Source of the DNA: Candidatus Desulfovibrio intestinavium
GTDB taxonomy: Bacteria > Desulfobacterota > Desulfovibrionia > Desulfovibrionales > Desulfovibrionaceae
NCBI GenBank assembly: GCA_019118345.1
Contig: DWZD01000050.1
Span: 1 to 46,625 of the forward strand
Direction of reading: 5' to 3'
Length of the DNA: 46,625 nucleotides
Positions 16,054-24,666 of this stretch are shown one piece after another. The position numbers were made by a program, and so were the translations under genes. The notes under the pieces were generated by a model. The model did no database searches. It was not told where the DNA came from and was given only the letters and a program-made list of their open reading frames with translations. Numbering within the stretch: position 1 is the first letter of the stretch; each line of letters begins with the position of its first letter.

Positions 16054-16584
16054 TCAGGCCCGGCGAAGCACAGCGCCTTCCAGCGCCAGCAGAAAACGCT
16101 TGACGGACAGGCCCGCGCTGTAGCCGCCAAGGCCGCCGTCGGCATGGATGACGCGGTGACAGGGCGTGACAATGGGCAGGGGATTCTTGCCGTTGGCATT
16201 GCCCACGGCCCGGCAGGCGCGGGGACGGCCGACAGCGGCGGCCAGTTCGGCATAGCTGCATGTCCGACCGTAGGGAATGCCCCGCAGGGCCTGCCAGACC
16301 TGACGCTGAAAGGATGTGCCGCCTTCGTCCAGCGGCAGGGCAAAGACGCGCAGACGGCCCGCGAAATAGGCGGCCAGCTGTTCGCCGGCCAGATGCAGCA
16401 GCTGCCCGCACTCCCGCCGCTCAGCTTCCGGTGTGGCAATGTTCTCATCAGCCGCCGCGGCGCAGACGCCCGCCTGCCCCGCAAAGCAGAGCCGCGTCAG
16501 CCCGGCGGGGCTGGCCGTCAGCAGCAGAGGCCCCAGCGGCGACGGCACGACAAGACTGCCCTCCGCCACGAGCCGCCGGCTCAT
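16054..16584 (-). CDS. ogt: Methylated-DNA--protein-cysteine methyltransferase
   Basis: A 176-aa suicide DNA repair protein that takes methyl groups from O6-methylguanine. The active site is PCHRV with acceptor C142, preceded by RAVGNANGKNPLPIVTPC, the DNA-binding helix-turn-helix region. GGGGAGG stands before the ATG at 16584, which overlaps the stop of the upstream MFS gene (ATGA). The open frame reaches 16905 but that part is a shadow of the MFS gene. Confidence 0.92.
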   Translation of the reverse strand: MSRRLVAEGSLVVPSPLGPLLLTASPAGLTRLCFAGQAGVCAAAADENIATPEAERRECGQLLHLAGEQLAAYFAGRLRVFALPLDEGGTSFQRQVWQALRGIPYGRTCSYAELAAAVGRPRACRAVGNANGKNPLPIVTPCHRVIHADGGLGGYSAGLSVKRFLLALEGAVLRRA

Positions 16585-17762
16585 GCCGCCTCCCCGTCGC
16601 CGGACGCCGGAGCGGTCTCCCGGGGATCGTGCAGAAAGAGCGAGGCCAGCCCGCCCATGAGCGCCACCGGCCCGAGACAGAGAAAGGCCGTGGGCAGACC
16701 GCCCGCCGTGTCGGCAATGCGGCCCAGCAGGGGCGTCGCCATGCCGCCCACGCTCAGGGCCAGACCGAGGGTCACGCCCGAGGCGAAGCCCATGTTGCGG
16801 GCCAGATACTTCTGCCCCAGCACCACCATGGCGCTGAAGGGCGCAAACAACCCCACGGCCAGCGGGATGAGCAGCAGGCCCGCCAGCCAGGGCGAGGTCA
16901 CCCACGGGAAGAGCAGGAGCGCAGGCAGGCAGAGCACATAGGCCAGCCGTATGGCCCGGCTGTACCCTGACCTGTCGGCCAGCATGCCGCCCAGCACGTT
17001 GCTGGTCACGCCCACGCCGCCGAAAAGGGCCAGCACCAGCGCCGCGTCCTCATTGCTCCAGCCGAAGACGTCCGTCCAGTAAAGGGGGATATAGCTGTTC
17101 AGCCCCAGAAACAGGATGGAACGCGACATGATGACGAAAACCAGCACGCCAAAGGCCTTCCAGTCATTTTCCCCCGCCGCCCCGGCAGCGGACGCGCCGG
17201 ACGGCGTGCTTTCCGCCTGCGGGACGAGCACCAGCAGCCGGAAGAGGACAAGGGCCATGATCAGCCCCACCAGCGTGAAGACCAGCGTGCCCCGCAGGCC
17301 GAAGAGACCGGTGCCCGCCGTGAGCAGCAGCGGCCCCAGCACAAAGCCGCTGTTGCCGCCCACGGAAAAGATGCTGAGGGCCATGCCCTTCTGTTCTCCG
17401 GCCATGCGGTTGGCGTAGCGCGCCCCTTCGGGATGGAAGAGCGCGCCGCCCACGCCGCTGATCACCAGCACGGCGAAAATGGCCCAATAGCTGTCCAGCC
17501 AGCCGGAGAGGCCAAGGCCCAGACTGGCCAGCAGCACGCCCAGCGGTACGAATACCGGTTTGCGCACCTTGTCCGACAGCAGACCGAAAACGGGCTGCAC
17601 AATGGACGAGGCCACCGAATAGGCGAACATCAGCCCGCCCGAGGTCTGATAGTTGAACTGGTGTGCGGCCGCCAGATGCGGCAACAGGGTCGGCAGCGCG
17701 CCGCCATTGATATCGCAGGCGAGGTGCCCCAGAGAAATGCTGAAAATTTTTTTGACGTCCAT
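16581..17762 (-). CDS. MFS transporter, fosmidomycin-resistance (Fsr)-like
   Basis: A 393-aa inner-membrane transporter with about 12 helices. The order resembles Fsr-type MFS efflux proteins: HLACDINGGALPTLLPHL near the start and GVGGALFHPEGARYANRMAG in helix 4, a signature of that subgroup. The ATG at 17762 (MDVKKIFSIS) is chosen for the GGAGCG just upstream; the longer frame to 17873 is Cys/Ala-rich and unlike an MFS N-terminus. Substrate unknown. It is cotranscribed with ogt. Confidence 0.82.
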   Translation of the reverse strand: MDVKKIFSISLGHLACDINGGALPTLLPHLAAAHQFNYQTSGGLMFAYSVASSIVQPVFGLLSDKVRKPVFVPLGVLLASLGLGLSGWLDSYWAIFAVLVISGVGGALFHPEGARYANRMAGEQKGMALSIFSVGGNSGFVLGPLLLTAGTGLFGLRGTLVFTLVGLIMALVLFRLLVLVPQAESTPSGASAAGAAGENDWKAFGVLVFVIMSRSILFLGLNSYIPLYWTDVFGWSNEDAALVLALFGGVGVTSNVLGGMLADRSGYSRAIRLAYVLCLPALLLFPWVTSPWLAGLLLIPLAVGLFAPFSAMVVLGQKYLARNMGFASGVTLGLALSVGGMATPLLGRIADTAGGLPTAFLCLGPVALMGGLASLFLHDPRETAPASGDGEAA

Positions 17763-17903
17763 ATCCGCTCCGCATCGAGACTGGGCGCAGCATACGCCTG
17801 CCCCGGAGCAAGGTAAAGAGCGGGGGCAGGCGGGCGCAGGCACGCCCGCGGCAGAAATGCGGAAACAGGACACGAGGCGCGGAGCGCCCGTTGTGCGGAA
17901 CGG

Positions 17904-18092
17904 TCAGCAGAGTTTGAGGATGTCCCGGTATACCTGATAGGCATCCATTACGGCATCCCGGGGCGAAAGGTTGCGATCCCCGGACATGAGCAGGCAGGCC
18001 GAGCGCGCCATATGCAGGCGGACGCCTTCATCCAGCCGATCAATTTCGGGAATTTCAAGATCTTGTGTTTTTTTCCCTTCCTGTTCTTCCAT
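17904..18092 (-). CDS. Small acidic conserved-type protein, unknown
   Basis: A 62-aa soluble protein: MEEQEGKKTQDLEIPEIDRL then a helical region (RLHMARSACLLMSG, then SPRDAVMDAYQVYRDILKLC). GGGAGGAAG precedes the ATG. A longer frame from 18245 would add an apparent hydrophobic segment but has no ribosome binding site, and the promoter at 18123-18151 lies inside that extension. Function unknown. Confidence 0.6.
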   Translation of the reverse strand: MEEQEGKKTQDLEIPEIDRLDEGVRLHMARSACLLMSGDRNLSPRDAVMDAYQVYRDILKLC

Positions 18093-18122
18093 GCGGCTTC
18101 CTCCCTGTGAGCGCTGTATTAA

Positions 18123-18151
18123 ATAATACATATTCAGTATCCTTTTGACAA
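18123..18151 (-). promoter_or_regulatory. Sigma-70 promoter for the small acidic protein gene
   Basis: TTGTCA (18146-18151) and TATTAT (18123-18128) are spaced by exactly 17 bases on the minus strand, in an AT-rich spot about 30 bp upstream of the ATG at 18092. Confidence 0.65.
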
Positions 18152-18247
18152 GGGGGAGAAAGCATCCCGCCACAAAACACAGCGACAAACTAAGAAATAC
18201 ATGCCGTCGCCCTGCCCATCCGCCGCGTTTCCCGGCCCGGGGCAAGG

Positions 18248-19771
18248 CTATGCCGCTTCCCCGCCGTAGACGGCAAGCAGAATCTCGGCCAGCGCCTGCG
18301 AAAACACGGAGTTATCCCTGTCCGGCAGCAGGATGCGGCCATTTGCCGCCAGCACATCGCGCTTGCGTGCCTGGTGCGCGCCGATGAAGCCCAGCCCCGC
18401 CGGGCCATAGTCACGCAGCGGCCCCCAGCAGAAGAAGGCCTCCGGCATGCCGCGCTCAATGCCCAGCTGCGGAACGCCCTGAGGCGAGGACAGGCTGACC
18501 AGACAGGGCAGCCCCTGACGCGCCCGGCGGCGCAGGGTGCGGTAAAAGGCCTCCAGACTCTGATAAAAGCCGCATTCGCGAAAGAGGTTGTAGGAAGATT
18601 CCACACGCCCGGCCCGCAGCCGTTGCAGGAAAAGGGCCAGCTCTTCCCGGCGCGAGGCGGGGCGGCAATCCCCGATCCACTCGCAGGGGATCGCCACCGC
18701 ATCCTGCGGAACCTCGCCCCGCAGGATGACGGCAAGGTACTGAAAAAAGAGTTCGTGCGCCTGCCCCTGCCGGTAGATGAGCCGCTCGCGCAGGGCCGTC
18801 AGCGCGGGATCCTCGCCCCTGCCGTTCAGCTCGAGACAGGCGGCGACGGCGTCCGTCAGCTCCTCGGGCCGTTCCACAAGAAAGCGCTGCCCTGAGCAAA
18901 GCCCGCCATCCCCGTCCTGTCCGGCGATGCAGACGCCGACCCGCCCGCTGGCCACCTGAAAAATCTGGCCGGTGGTGGTATTCGCATCATGGAGCAGAAC
19001 AGCCGCCCGGGGCAGCCAGCGCAGCGAACTGCCGCCGGTATCAAAGACAAAGCGTTCCTCCCCGCGCAGCGCCTCGCACAGCGGGGCAAGGGGGGCCTCC
19101 TTTCCCGGATAGGGCCGCAGCACGAAGCGGTAAGCGGGAAAATGCCGCAAGCAGGCCCGCACCAGCGCCAGACGTTCTTCCGGCGAGCGGGAGCGCGCAT
19201 CCCCGGCGCAACAGTACATGATCACGTCCCGGCGCGACTCGGCCAGGCAGCGTTCCCGCAGGGCATCCACCTTGAGGCTGCCGAAGGGCAGCAGGCGCAC
19301 CACGTCGCGCCGCCGCAGGGAGGCCACGCGCACGGGCGGGGGATCGGCCCTGTCCTGCGTCAGGTAATAGTCCGCATTGCCCAGATAGGCAGGCTCGCTT
19401 GTCAGCAGCCGCTCCGTATGCGGCATCTGCCAGAAGGCATGGGGAATGGCCACCAGGGGGAGCGACAGGGGAACCAGATCCCGCGGGGCCGAATTGTCCG
19501 TGGTAAAGGCCGCGCGAAAGCGGCGGCGGTCAAGGAGATCCCGGGGCATGTCCGCCAGATTCCAGTCATTGGGGCTGCGCAACGGCAGAGCATCCGCCTG
19601 AAGGCGCACGATGCGCCCGCCCCGGGCTTCCAGCAGGGGGGCGATGCTCTCGTCAAGCCGGTGCATCTGCGAGCGCCCGGATACAAAAAGATACTCGCCG
19701 GAAAAATCACAGCTTTCGGAAGGGCGGGCGGCAGACGCAGGGGAAGGAGCGGGCGGGTCAATGGGCGGCAT
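18248..19771 (-). CDS. Glycosyltransferase-like protein, function uncertain
   Basis: About 507 aa from the ATG at 19771 (GGAGTG upstream). The middle part resembles a GT-B fold: VIMYCCAGDARSRSPEERLALV, then FVLRPYPGKEAP, then RAAVLLHDANTTTGQIFQVASGRVGVCIAG, similar in pattern to CDP-glycerol glycerophosphotransferases and other surface-glycan enzymes. The N-terminal portion has GEYLFVSGRSQMHRLDESIAPLLEARGG and the C-terminal ~150 residues may be an extra domain. No transmembrane segment or signal peptide. Probably cell-envelope glycan synthesis, but the substrate is unknown. Confidence 0.5.
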   Translation of the reverse strand: MPPIDPPAPSPASAARPSESCDFSGEYLFVSGRSQMHRLDESIAPLLEARGGRIVRLQADALPLRSPNDWNLADMPRDLLDRRRFRAAFTTDNSAPRDLVPLSLPLVAIPHAFWQMPHTERLLTSEPAYLGNADYYLTQDRADPPPVRVASLRRRDVVRLLPFGSLKVDALRERCLAESRRDVIMYCCAGDARSRSPEERLALVRACLRHFPAYRFVLRPYPGKEAPLAPLCEALRGEERFVFDTGGSSLRWLPRAAVLLHDANTTTGQIFQVASGRVGVCIAGQDGDGGLCSGQRFLVERPEELTDAVAACLELNGRGEDPALTALRERLIYRQGQAHELFFQYLAVILRGEVPQDAVAIPCEWIGDCRPASRREELALFLQRLRAGRVESSYNLFRECGFYQSLEAFYRTLRRRARQGLPCLVSLSSPQGVPQLGIERGMPEAFFCWGPLRDYGPAGLGFIGAHQARKRDVLAANGRILLPDRDNSVFSQALAEILLAVYGGEAA

Positions 19772-19967
19772 GGGACACTCCGGCAAGGAAGGGGCGCTCT
19801 GGCGGCAAGGGCATCCGCAGCATGGCGGCCCCGATTTTCTCTGCGTAAAAATGTAAGGAGAACAGGATATTTTCGTCAAGTCCGTGCGCCGGGGCTTCGG
19901 CAGGGGGCTTGTCTGCCTGCCCAAATGAGGCTAGTAAGGAAGTAATGGATGCAACCGAGGATATTCC

Positions 19968-21029
19968 ATGAACATGCCTTCCCGACATATCGCCATCATT
20001 GACGATAACCGCATGAAGCGCCAATTTCTTGGCAAAATACTCGACGATATTTTTGTCATCCACCAGTACGGCAGCGGCAGGGAGGCCCTGGGCGAAATCC
20101 CGCAACTGCCCCTGCAGGGCATTCTGCTGGATATCGACATGCCCGGGGAAGACGGCTTTCAGGTCATTGCCCGCATCAAGGCCATTCCCCAGCTTGCCGA
20201 TGTGCCGGTCATCTTCGTCACGGCCCTCACGGATCACGACATCGAACGGCGGGGGCTGGAAAGCGGCGCGGTGGACTTCGTCGGCAATCAGTTCTCGCCC
20301 GAGATCATCCGCGCGCGCGTGCTCTATCATGCGGATCTCTACACCTATCGTTGCAATCTCGAAGAACGTGTCCGCGAAAAGACCAATACCATTTTTGAAC
20401 TGCAGGACGCCATCATGGTGGCCCTTTCCGATCTTGTGGAACGCCGGGACGAAAATACGGCCGGACACGCCCAGCGCACCCGGGCCTATGTCAAGCGCCT
20501 CATCGAGCAATTGCAGCATGACGGGCAGTTTGCCGCGGAACTGACGGAAAACTTTGTGCGCGATCTCGTGCGGGCGGCCCCCCTGCACGACATCGGCAAG
20601 ATCGGCGTGCCGGATGCCATCCTCAACAAGCCCGGGCGGCTGAGCCGGGAGGAGTTCGAGGACATCAAGCGCCACACCATCTTCGGGGCATCGGCCATTA
20701 CCCGGGCCATGCAGACCGTGCATGACGGATCCTTTCTGCGGGTGCTGCGCGACATGAGCTTCAGCCACCACGAGCGCTGGGACGGCAAGGGCTATCCGCT
20801 GGGGCTGGACGGCCCGCGCATTCCCCTGGCCGGGCGCATCATGGCCATTGCCGACGTGTATGACGCCCTCATCAGCCGCCGTCCCTACAAGGAGGCCATG
20901 CCCCACGAACAGGCGGTGGCCATTATCCGGGACGGCATCGGCACGCAGTTTGATCCCGTGGTGGGCGCGGCCTTTCTGGCCTGCGAAAGCGATTTTCACG
21001 ACATCGCCCGCCAGCAGCAGCCGCTGTAA
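19968..21029 (+). CDS. Response regulator with HD-GYP cyclic-di-GMP phosphodiesterase domain
   Basis: A 353-aa cytoplasmic two-component output protein that probably hydrolyses c-di-GMP. Residues ~6-125 are a receiver domain: acidic pair D12-D13, phospho-acceptor D55 in ILLDIDMPGEDG, T85. The switch lysine expected near 107 is replaced (DFVGNQF instead of the usual DxxTKPF). A coiled linker joins it to the HD-GYP domain (~150-345) with HD at H207-D208 in LHDIGKIG and HHERWDGKGYP at 267-277. The signature is complete. GAGG is about 10 bases before the ATG. Could control motility or biofilm formation; no sensor kinase is nearby. Confidence 0.9.
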   Translation: MNMPSRHIAIIDDNRMKRQFLGKILDDIFVIHQYGSGREALGEIPQLPLQGILLDIDMPGEDGFQVIARIKAIPQLADVPVIFVTALTDHDIERRGLESGAVDFVGNQFSPEIIRARVLYHADLYTYRCNLEERVREKTNTIFELQDAIMVALSDLVERRDENTAGHAQRTRAYVKRLIEQLQHDGQFAAELTENFVRDLVRAAPLHDIGKIGVPDAILNKPGRLSREEFEDIKRHTIFGASAITRAMQTVHDGSFLRVLRDMSFSHHERWDGKGYPLGLDGPRIPLAGRIMAIADVYDALISRRPYKEAMPHEQAVAIIRDGIGTQFDPVVGAAFLACESDFHDIARQQQPL

Positions 21030-21070
21030 AAGAGTTTTTTTCTTCAGCGCAATCCCGCGCGGAGATGATC

Positions 21071-21349
21071 ATGAAGTATCTCTGTCTATTTCTCATCAGT
21101 ACGCTTTTGATTTCATGCACGACATCCAGCGGTGTCATGGAATACAAACCAAATGTTTATTCAGTCGCTGTGGACGTTGATAGCGAATTTTATGGAGCTG
21201 GAAGTGCTCAAAAAAAAGCCTTTGACGAAGCAAAAGAATTTTGCGAGTCGAAAGGAAAGACAGTTTCTGTTCAATCCGTTGAAAACACAGCAAATTCATT
21301 TGGATACACAAGTTCATCACTGCTCTTTCAATGCATTGAACGAAACTAG
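21071..21349 (+). CDS. Small AT-rich putative lipoprotein
   Basis: A 92-aa secreted lipoprotein candidate: MKYLCLFLISTLLISC ends in the lipobox LISC, so Cys at residue 16 would be lipidated. The mature part has AQKKAFDEAKEFCESKGK, a pattern seen in small phage- or enterobacterial-type lipoproteins, and a second Cys near the end. The ATG at 21071 has GGAG 6 bases upstream; the ATG at 21065 is too close to it. Only about 40% GC against ~65% around it, pointing to recent transfer. Function unknown. Confidence 0.65.
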   Translation: MKYLCLFLISTLLISCTTSSGVMEYKPNVYSVAVDVDSEFYGAGSAQKKAFDEAKEFCESKGKTVSVQSVENTANSFGYTSSSLLFQCIERN

Positions 21350-21423
21350 TTCAAAAACAGCATGACAACAGTACGCCTGAGGGTTCCTCTCACCGGTCGG
21401 ATCGCGTGCAGAAGCGGTCACCC

Positions 21424-22758
21424 TCAATTGAACAGGGCTACGGCCCGGCCCTGCTTGAGGGCGAGGCGTCCCAACGGCAGCTCCCGCCACCAGAGCGCGG
21501 CTTCGCGACCGGCAAGCCCCGTCTGGCGGCTCTGGCCGCTGAGCAGGGCCGTCACCTCTTCCGGGCTGTCCAGCACGAGTGCGGCATCCGCTTCGGGCCG
21601 ACGCGGCAGGAGCGCGCGCAGACGCGGCGCGGGCACAAGCCTGCCCCCGGCAAACCTGCCCAGCAGCGCCCCCTGCCAGACGAAGCCCGACGGCAGCAGA
21701 CGGGCGGCGTCCTCCGGCAGGAAACGCACCAGATCGCCAAACAGCATGACCCGGCCCGGCGGCAGCAGATCGGGATCGCAGCACGGCCCGGCCAGCGCGT
21801 GACGGGGCAATTCCTGTCCGGCCTCGTCGCGCCTGCCGCTTCGGCCCCGGCGGCCCGGCACATCCCGGGCGGCTGGGGGATCCTCCGACGCCGCACCGGC
21901 GTGCGGCGGCGTCGCGAGAGGCTTGCGCAGCAGGGCCACATAGAAGCCCTGCGCACCGGATCGCCGCCCATCCACGCGCAGCGTGCCCTCGCCGCCCGGC
22001 AGCTCCTCCCAGACAAAGCCCGGAAAGGGCGACAGCGGCAGGCGCTCCAGACCGATGTCCTCTTCGGCAAAGCGCACCTGCTCCTCGTTTTCGGCCACGT
22101 TGGTGGTGCAGGTGGAATAGACCAGCCGCCCCCCCGGAGCCAACAGGGACGCGGCATGACGCAGCAGCAGGCGTTGCAGCCCGACGAGGGGCTGCACCTT
22201 GTCGCCCTGCCACAATTCCATGACCCGGGGATGCTTTTCCGCCGTGCCCCAGCCGGAACAGGGCGGATCCAGCTGAATGGCGTCCCAGCTGCCCGGGCGC
22301 AGGGGCAGGGCCTGCCCCTCGTGACTGCAGGTGCCCACGGAAAGCAGGTTGCAGGCCTGCATGTTGGCCCGCAGGGTCGCCAGCCGGGCGCGGGAGGGTT
22401 CGTTGCCCAGCACGAAGCCGCCCGGCCCGACAAGCTGGGCCAGAAAGCCCGTCTTGCTGCCGGGACTGGCGCAGACATCCAGCACGCTTGCGCCCGGCGT
22501 CGGGGCCAGGGCCAGCGGCGGCAGCATGGAGGAACGATCCTGAATGTAGATGTAGCCGAACAGCGCGGCCAGCGAAGCGCCGAGGGGGCGCGGCTCATGC
22601 AGCAGGCGACGGCAGAAGGGCGAAAAGGGTTCCGGCTCGAAACGGTAGCCCTGCAGCCGCAGCAGCTCTTCCACATGCGGCATGGCCTCCGCATCGCCCA
22701 GCAGGCGGAAGGAGCGCCCCGTCGCAAGCGGGGAGGAAAGCGTTTCCCGAGTGTTCAT
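21424..22758 (-). CDS. RsmF/RsmB-like rRNA (cytosine-5)-methyltransferase
   Basis: A 444-aa enzyme that methylates cytosine in 16S rRNA, using SAM. The NOL1/NOP2/Sun core is present: LDVCASPGSKTGFLAQL (SAM site), DPPCSG with C167, STCT with C217 (the catalytic cysteine in this family), and NVAENEEQV. The C-terminal ~150 residues, after a Pro/Arg/Gly linker (~285-320), resemble the PUA-like RsmF tail. Ends convergent to the lipoprotein gene. RsmF is more likely than RsmB because there is no N-terminal NusB domain. Confidence 0.85.
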   Translation of the reverse strand: MNTRETLSSPLATGRSFRLLGDAEAMPHVEELLRLQGYRFEPEPFSPFCRRLLHEPRPLGASLAALFGYIYIQDRSSMLPPLALAPTPGASVLDVCASPGSKTGFLAQLVGPGGFVLGNEPSRARLATLRANMQACNLLSVGTCSHEGQALPLRPGSWDAIQLDPPCSGWGTAEKHPRVMELWQGDKVQPLVGLQRLLLRHAASLLAPGGRLVYSTCTTNVAENEEQVRFAEEDIGLERLPLSPFPGFVWEELPGGEGTLRVDGRRSGAQGFYVALLRKPLATPPHAGAASEDPPAARDVPGRRGRSGRRDEAGQELPRHALAGPCCDPDLLPPGRVMLFGDLVRFLPEDAARLLPSGFVWQGALLGRFAGGRLVPAPRLRALLPRRPEADAALVLDSPEEVTALLSGQSRQTGLAGREAALWWRELPLGRLALKQGRAVALFN

Positions 22759-22814
22759 GTCCTGTGCATAGCCGCTTCGGCGGCGGGGGGCAAGCCCGCG
22801 TTCCCTCGCCCATA

Positions 22815-22843
22815 TTGCGCCCCGGGCAAAGTATGGCTATAGT
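22815..22843 (+). promoter_or_regulatory. Sigma-70-like promoter for the FG-GAP protein gene
   Basis: TTGCGC (22815-22820) and TATAGT (22838-22843) are 17 bases apart on the plus strand, about 75 bp upstream of the ATG at 22917. The -10 is good and the -35 is weak. Confidence 0.55.
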
Positions 22844-22849
22844 CTCTCG

Positions 22850-22872
22850 ACGCCGGATTGTGCATCCGGCGT
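22850..22872 (+). promoter_or_regulatory. 5'-leader hairpin upstream of the FG-GAP gene
   Basis: A 9-bp perfect stem (22850-22858 with 22864-22872) with a 5-base loop sits just after the predicted promoter and is followed by a short T run (ttt). It could be a leader attenuator or RNA stabilising hairpin. Confidence 0.4.
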
Positions 22873-22916
22873 TTCGGCACCGCGCATGCGGTATCGCTTT
22901 TTCCAAGGAGACGTGA

Positions 22917-24578
22917 ATGAAATTCGCCATGCGACTGGCCTTCATGGCCTGCCTGATGCTGCTCGGACTTCAGGCAACGGCGGCCCAAGCCGCCCAGAAA
23001 TCGTTTGTTCTCTTGCCCTTTACCATCAATGCGCCACAGAGCTATGCCTATCTGTCCAAGGCCCTGCCCTCTTCCATGCTGCCCAAGCTCAACCGTCCCG
23101 GTACGGCACAGGGCAGCATGGGATCGCTCAAGGCCACCTCGGCCGCGCAGGCCAAGGGAGCGCTCGGCGGTGCGGATTACGCGGTTTGGGGCACTGTCAA
23201 TATCGTGGGCAATGATTGCACCATCACCCTGCACAGCGTGGACAAGGCGGGCAAGGAATGGAGCAAGACCGCTTCCGGCCCGGTGAGCGGCATCAACGGT
23301 ACCGTGCAGCAGCTGACCAATGCCCTTGCCGCCGAAGTCATGGGCATGGGCGGCGCGGCGGCCGGGCGCGGCACGAGCGCTGGCCGTGCCCGCAGCGGCG
23401 ACATCATCGTCAATGAAACCGGCCAGAATCAGGCCTATCTCAACCCGCAGTTCCGCTATCAGGGCGCCGGGGCCAGCGACGGTTCGCGCCTGCGCTCGCA
23501 GCGCATTCCCGAAGCCATGGTGGACATGGCCGTGGCCGACTTCAATGGCGACGGTCAGAATGAAGTGGCCGTCCTTTCCGATCACAAGCTCATGATGTTC
23601 AAATGGGGCAACGACGGCAAGCTCAACCCCCTGCACGAAGTCACCATCAGCCGCACCAACGTCAATTTCTCCATGCGCGCCATTGATCTGAACCGCGACG
23701 GCGCGCAGGATCTCGTCATCGCCACCTATGACGAAAACGACAACCGCCCCTACAGCTTCTTCTACAGCTTCCGGGGCAATCGCCTGAAGGAATACTGCAA
23801 GCGCACGCCCTATTTTGCCAGCGTCATGAAGCTGCCTCCCAGCTTCACGCCGACCCTCGTGGGCCAGAGCTGGGATTCGGTCAATCTCTTTGGCCGCGGC
23901 GTCTACATGATGGTGAAGACCGGCGACAGCTATGTCCTCGGTCAGCGCGTCAATCTGCCCGAAGGGGCCAACGTCTTCAACTGCGCCTGGATCCCGGCCG
24001 GTCGCGACAGCAAGAGCGATCAGCTCATCATGCTGACCCCCGACGAGCGCATCAAGGTCTTTCAGGGCAACAATCAGACCCTCATCCACACCACCATGGA
24101 ACGCTTCTCCGGCTCGGCCACCGGCATGGATCACTACAAGAGCATGCCCGGCCTCGGCGTGGACAAGACCTATCAGCTCCCCAGCCGCTACTATGCGCCC
24201 ATGCGCCTCATTGTGGCCGACATCGGCCATACCGGCGAAAACTGCCTGATCATCAACAAGCCCATTTCCACGGCCTCGCAGTTCTTCGACCGCTACCGCT
24301 TCTTCCCGCAGGGTGAAATTCACGCCCTCTTCTGGGACGGCGTGGGCCTGGCCCTCAAGTGGAAGACGCGCCGCATCCGCGGTTCGGTGGCGCAGGCCGA
24401 TCTGGCCGACGTGAACAACGACGGCGTTCTTGACCTTGTGGTGGGCATCAATTCCTCTCCCGCTCTGGGCGTGGGCAGCCGTCAGTGCATCATCACGGCC
24501 TATCCGCTGGACGTGAGCCAGATGGATCCCAACACCCCGGTGGACATGAGCGACTTTGAGGTGAATCCCAACAACTGA
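22917..24578 (+). CDS. Secreted FG-GAP/VCBS repeat protein
   Basis: A 553-aa exported protein. The N-terminus MKFAMRLAFMACLMLLGL with AAQAA is a signal peptide. Residues ~30-150 look like an outer-membrane lipoprotein-type ABC/TolB-like fold (SYAYLSKALPSSMLPKLNR, YAVWGTVN). From about residue 200 there are calcium-binding repeats of VCBS type: DFNGDGQNE, DLNRDGAQD and DVNNDGVLD. AAGGAG before the ATG. Role in the envelope or periplasm unknown. It is followed by the terminator at 24586-24614. Confidence 0.75.
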   Translation: MKFAMRLAFMACLMLLGLQATAAQAAQKSFVLLPFTINAPQSYAYLSKALPSSMLPKLNRPGTAQGSMGSLKATSAAQAKGALGGADYAVWGTVNIVGNDCTITLHSVDKAGKEWSKTASGPVSGINGTVQQLTNALAAEVMGMGGAAAGRGTSAGRARSGDIIVNETGQNQAYLNPQFRYQGAGASDGSRLRSQRIPEAMVDMAVADFNGDGQNEVAVLSDHKLMMFKWGNDGKLNPLHEVTISRTNVNFSMRAIDLNRDGAQDLVIATYDENDNRPYSFFYSFRGNRLKEYCKRTPYFASVMKLPPSFTPTLVGQSWDSVNLFGRGVYMMVKTGDSYVLGQRVNLPEGANVFNCAWIPAGRDSKSDQLIMLTPDERIKVFQGNNQTLIHTTMERFSGSATGMDHYKSMPGLGVDKTYQLPSRYYAPMRLIVADIGHTGENCLIINKPISTASQFFDRYRFFPQGEIHALFWDGVGLALKWKTRRIRGSVAQADLADVNNDGVLDLVVGINSSPALGVGSRQCIITAYPLDVSQMDPNTPVDMSDFEVNPNN

Positions 24579-24585
24579 CCTCCCG

Positions 24586-24614
24586 CCGCCCGGAAGTCGC
24601 TTCCGGGCGGTTTT
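24586..24614 (+). terminator. Rho-independent terminator after the FG-GAP gene
   Basis: An 11-bp perfect stem (24586-24596 with 24600-24610) has a 3-base loop and is followed by tttt. It comes about 8 bp after the stop codon. Confidence 0.85.
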
Positions 24615-24666
24615 CCTTTGTGACGCAGCCCAGGAACTCGAACACGACAACACAGCAGGAGGCATC

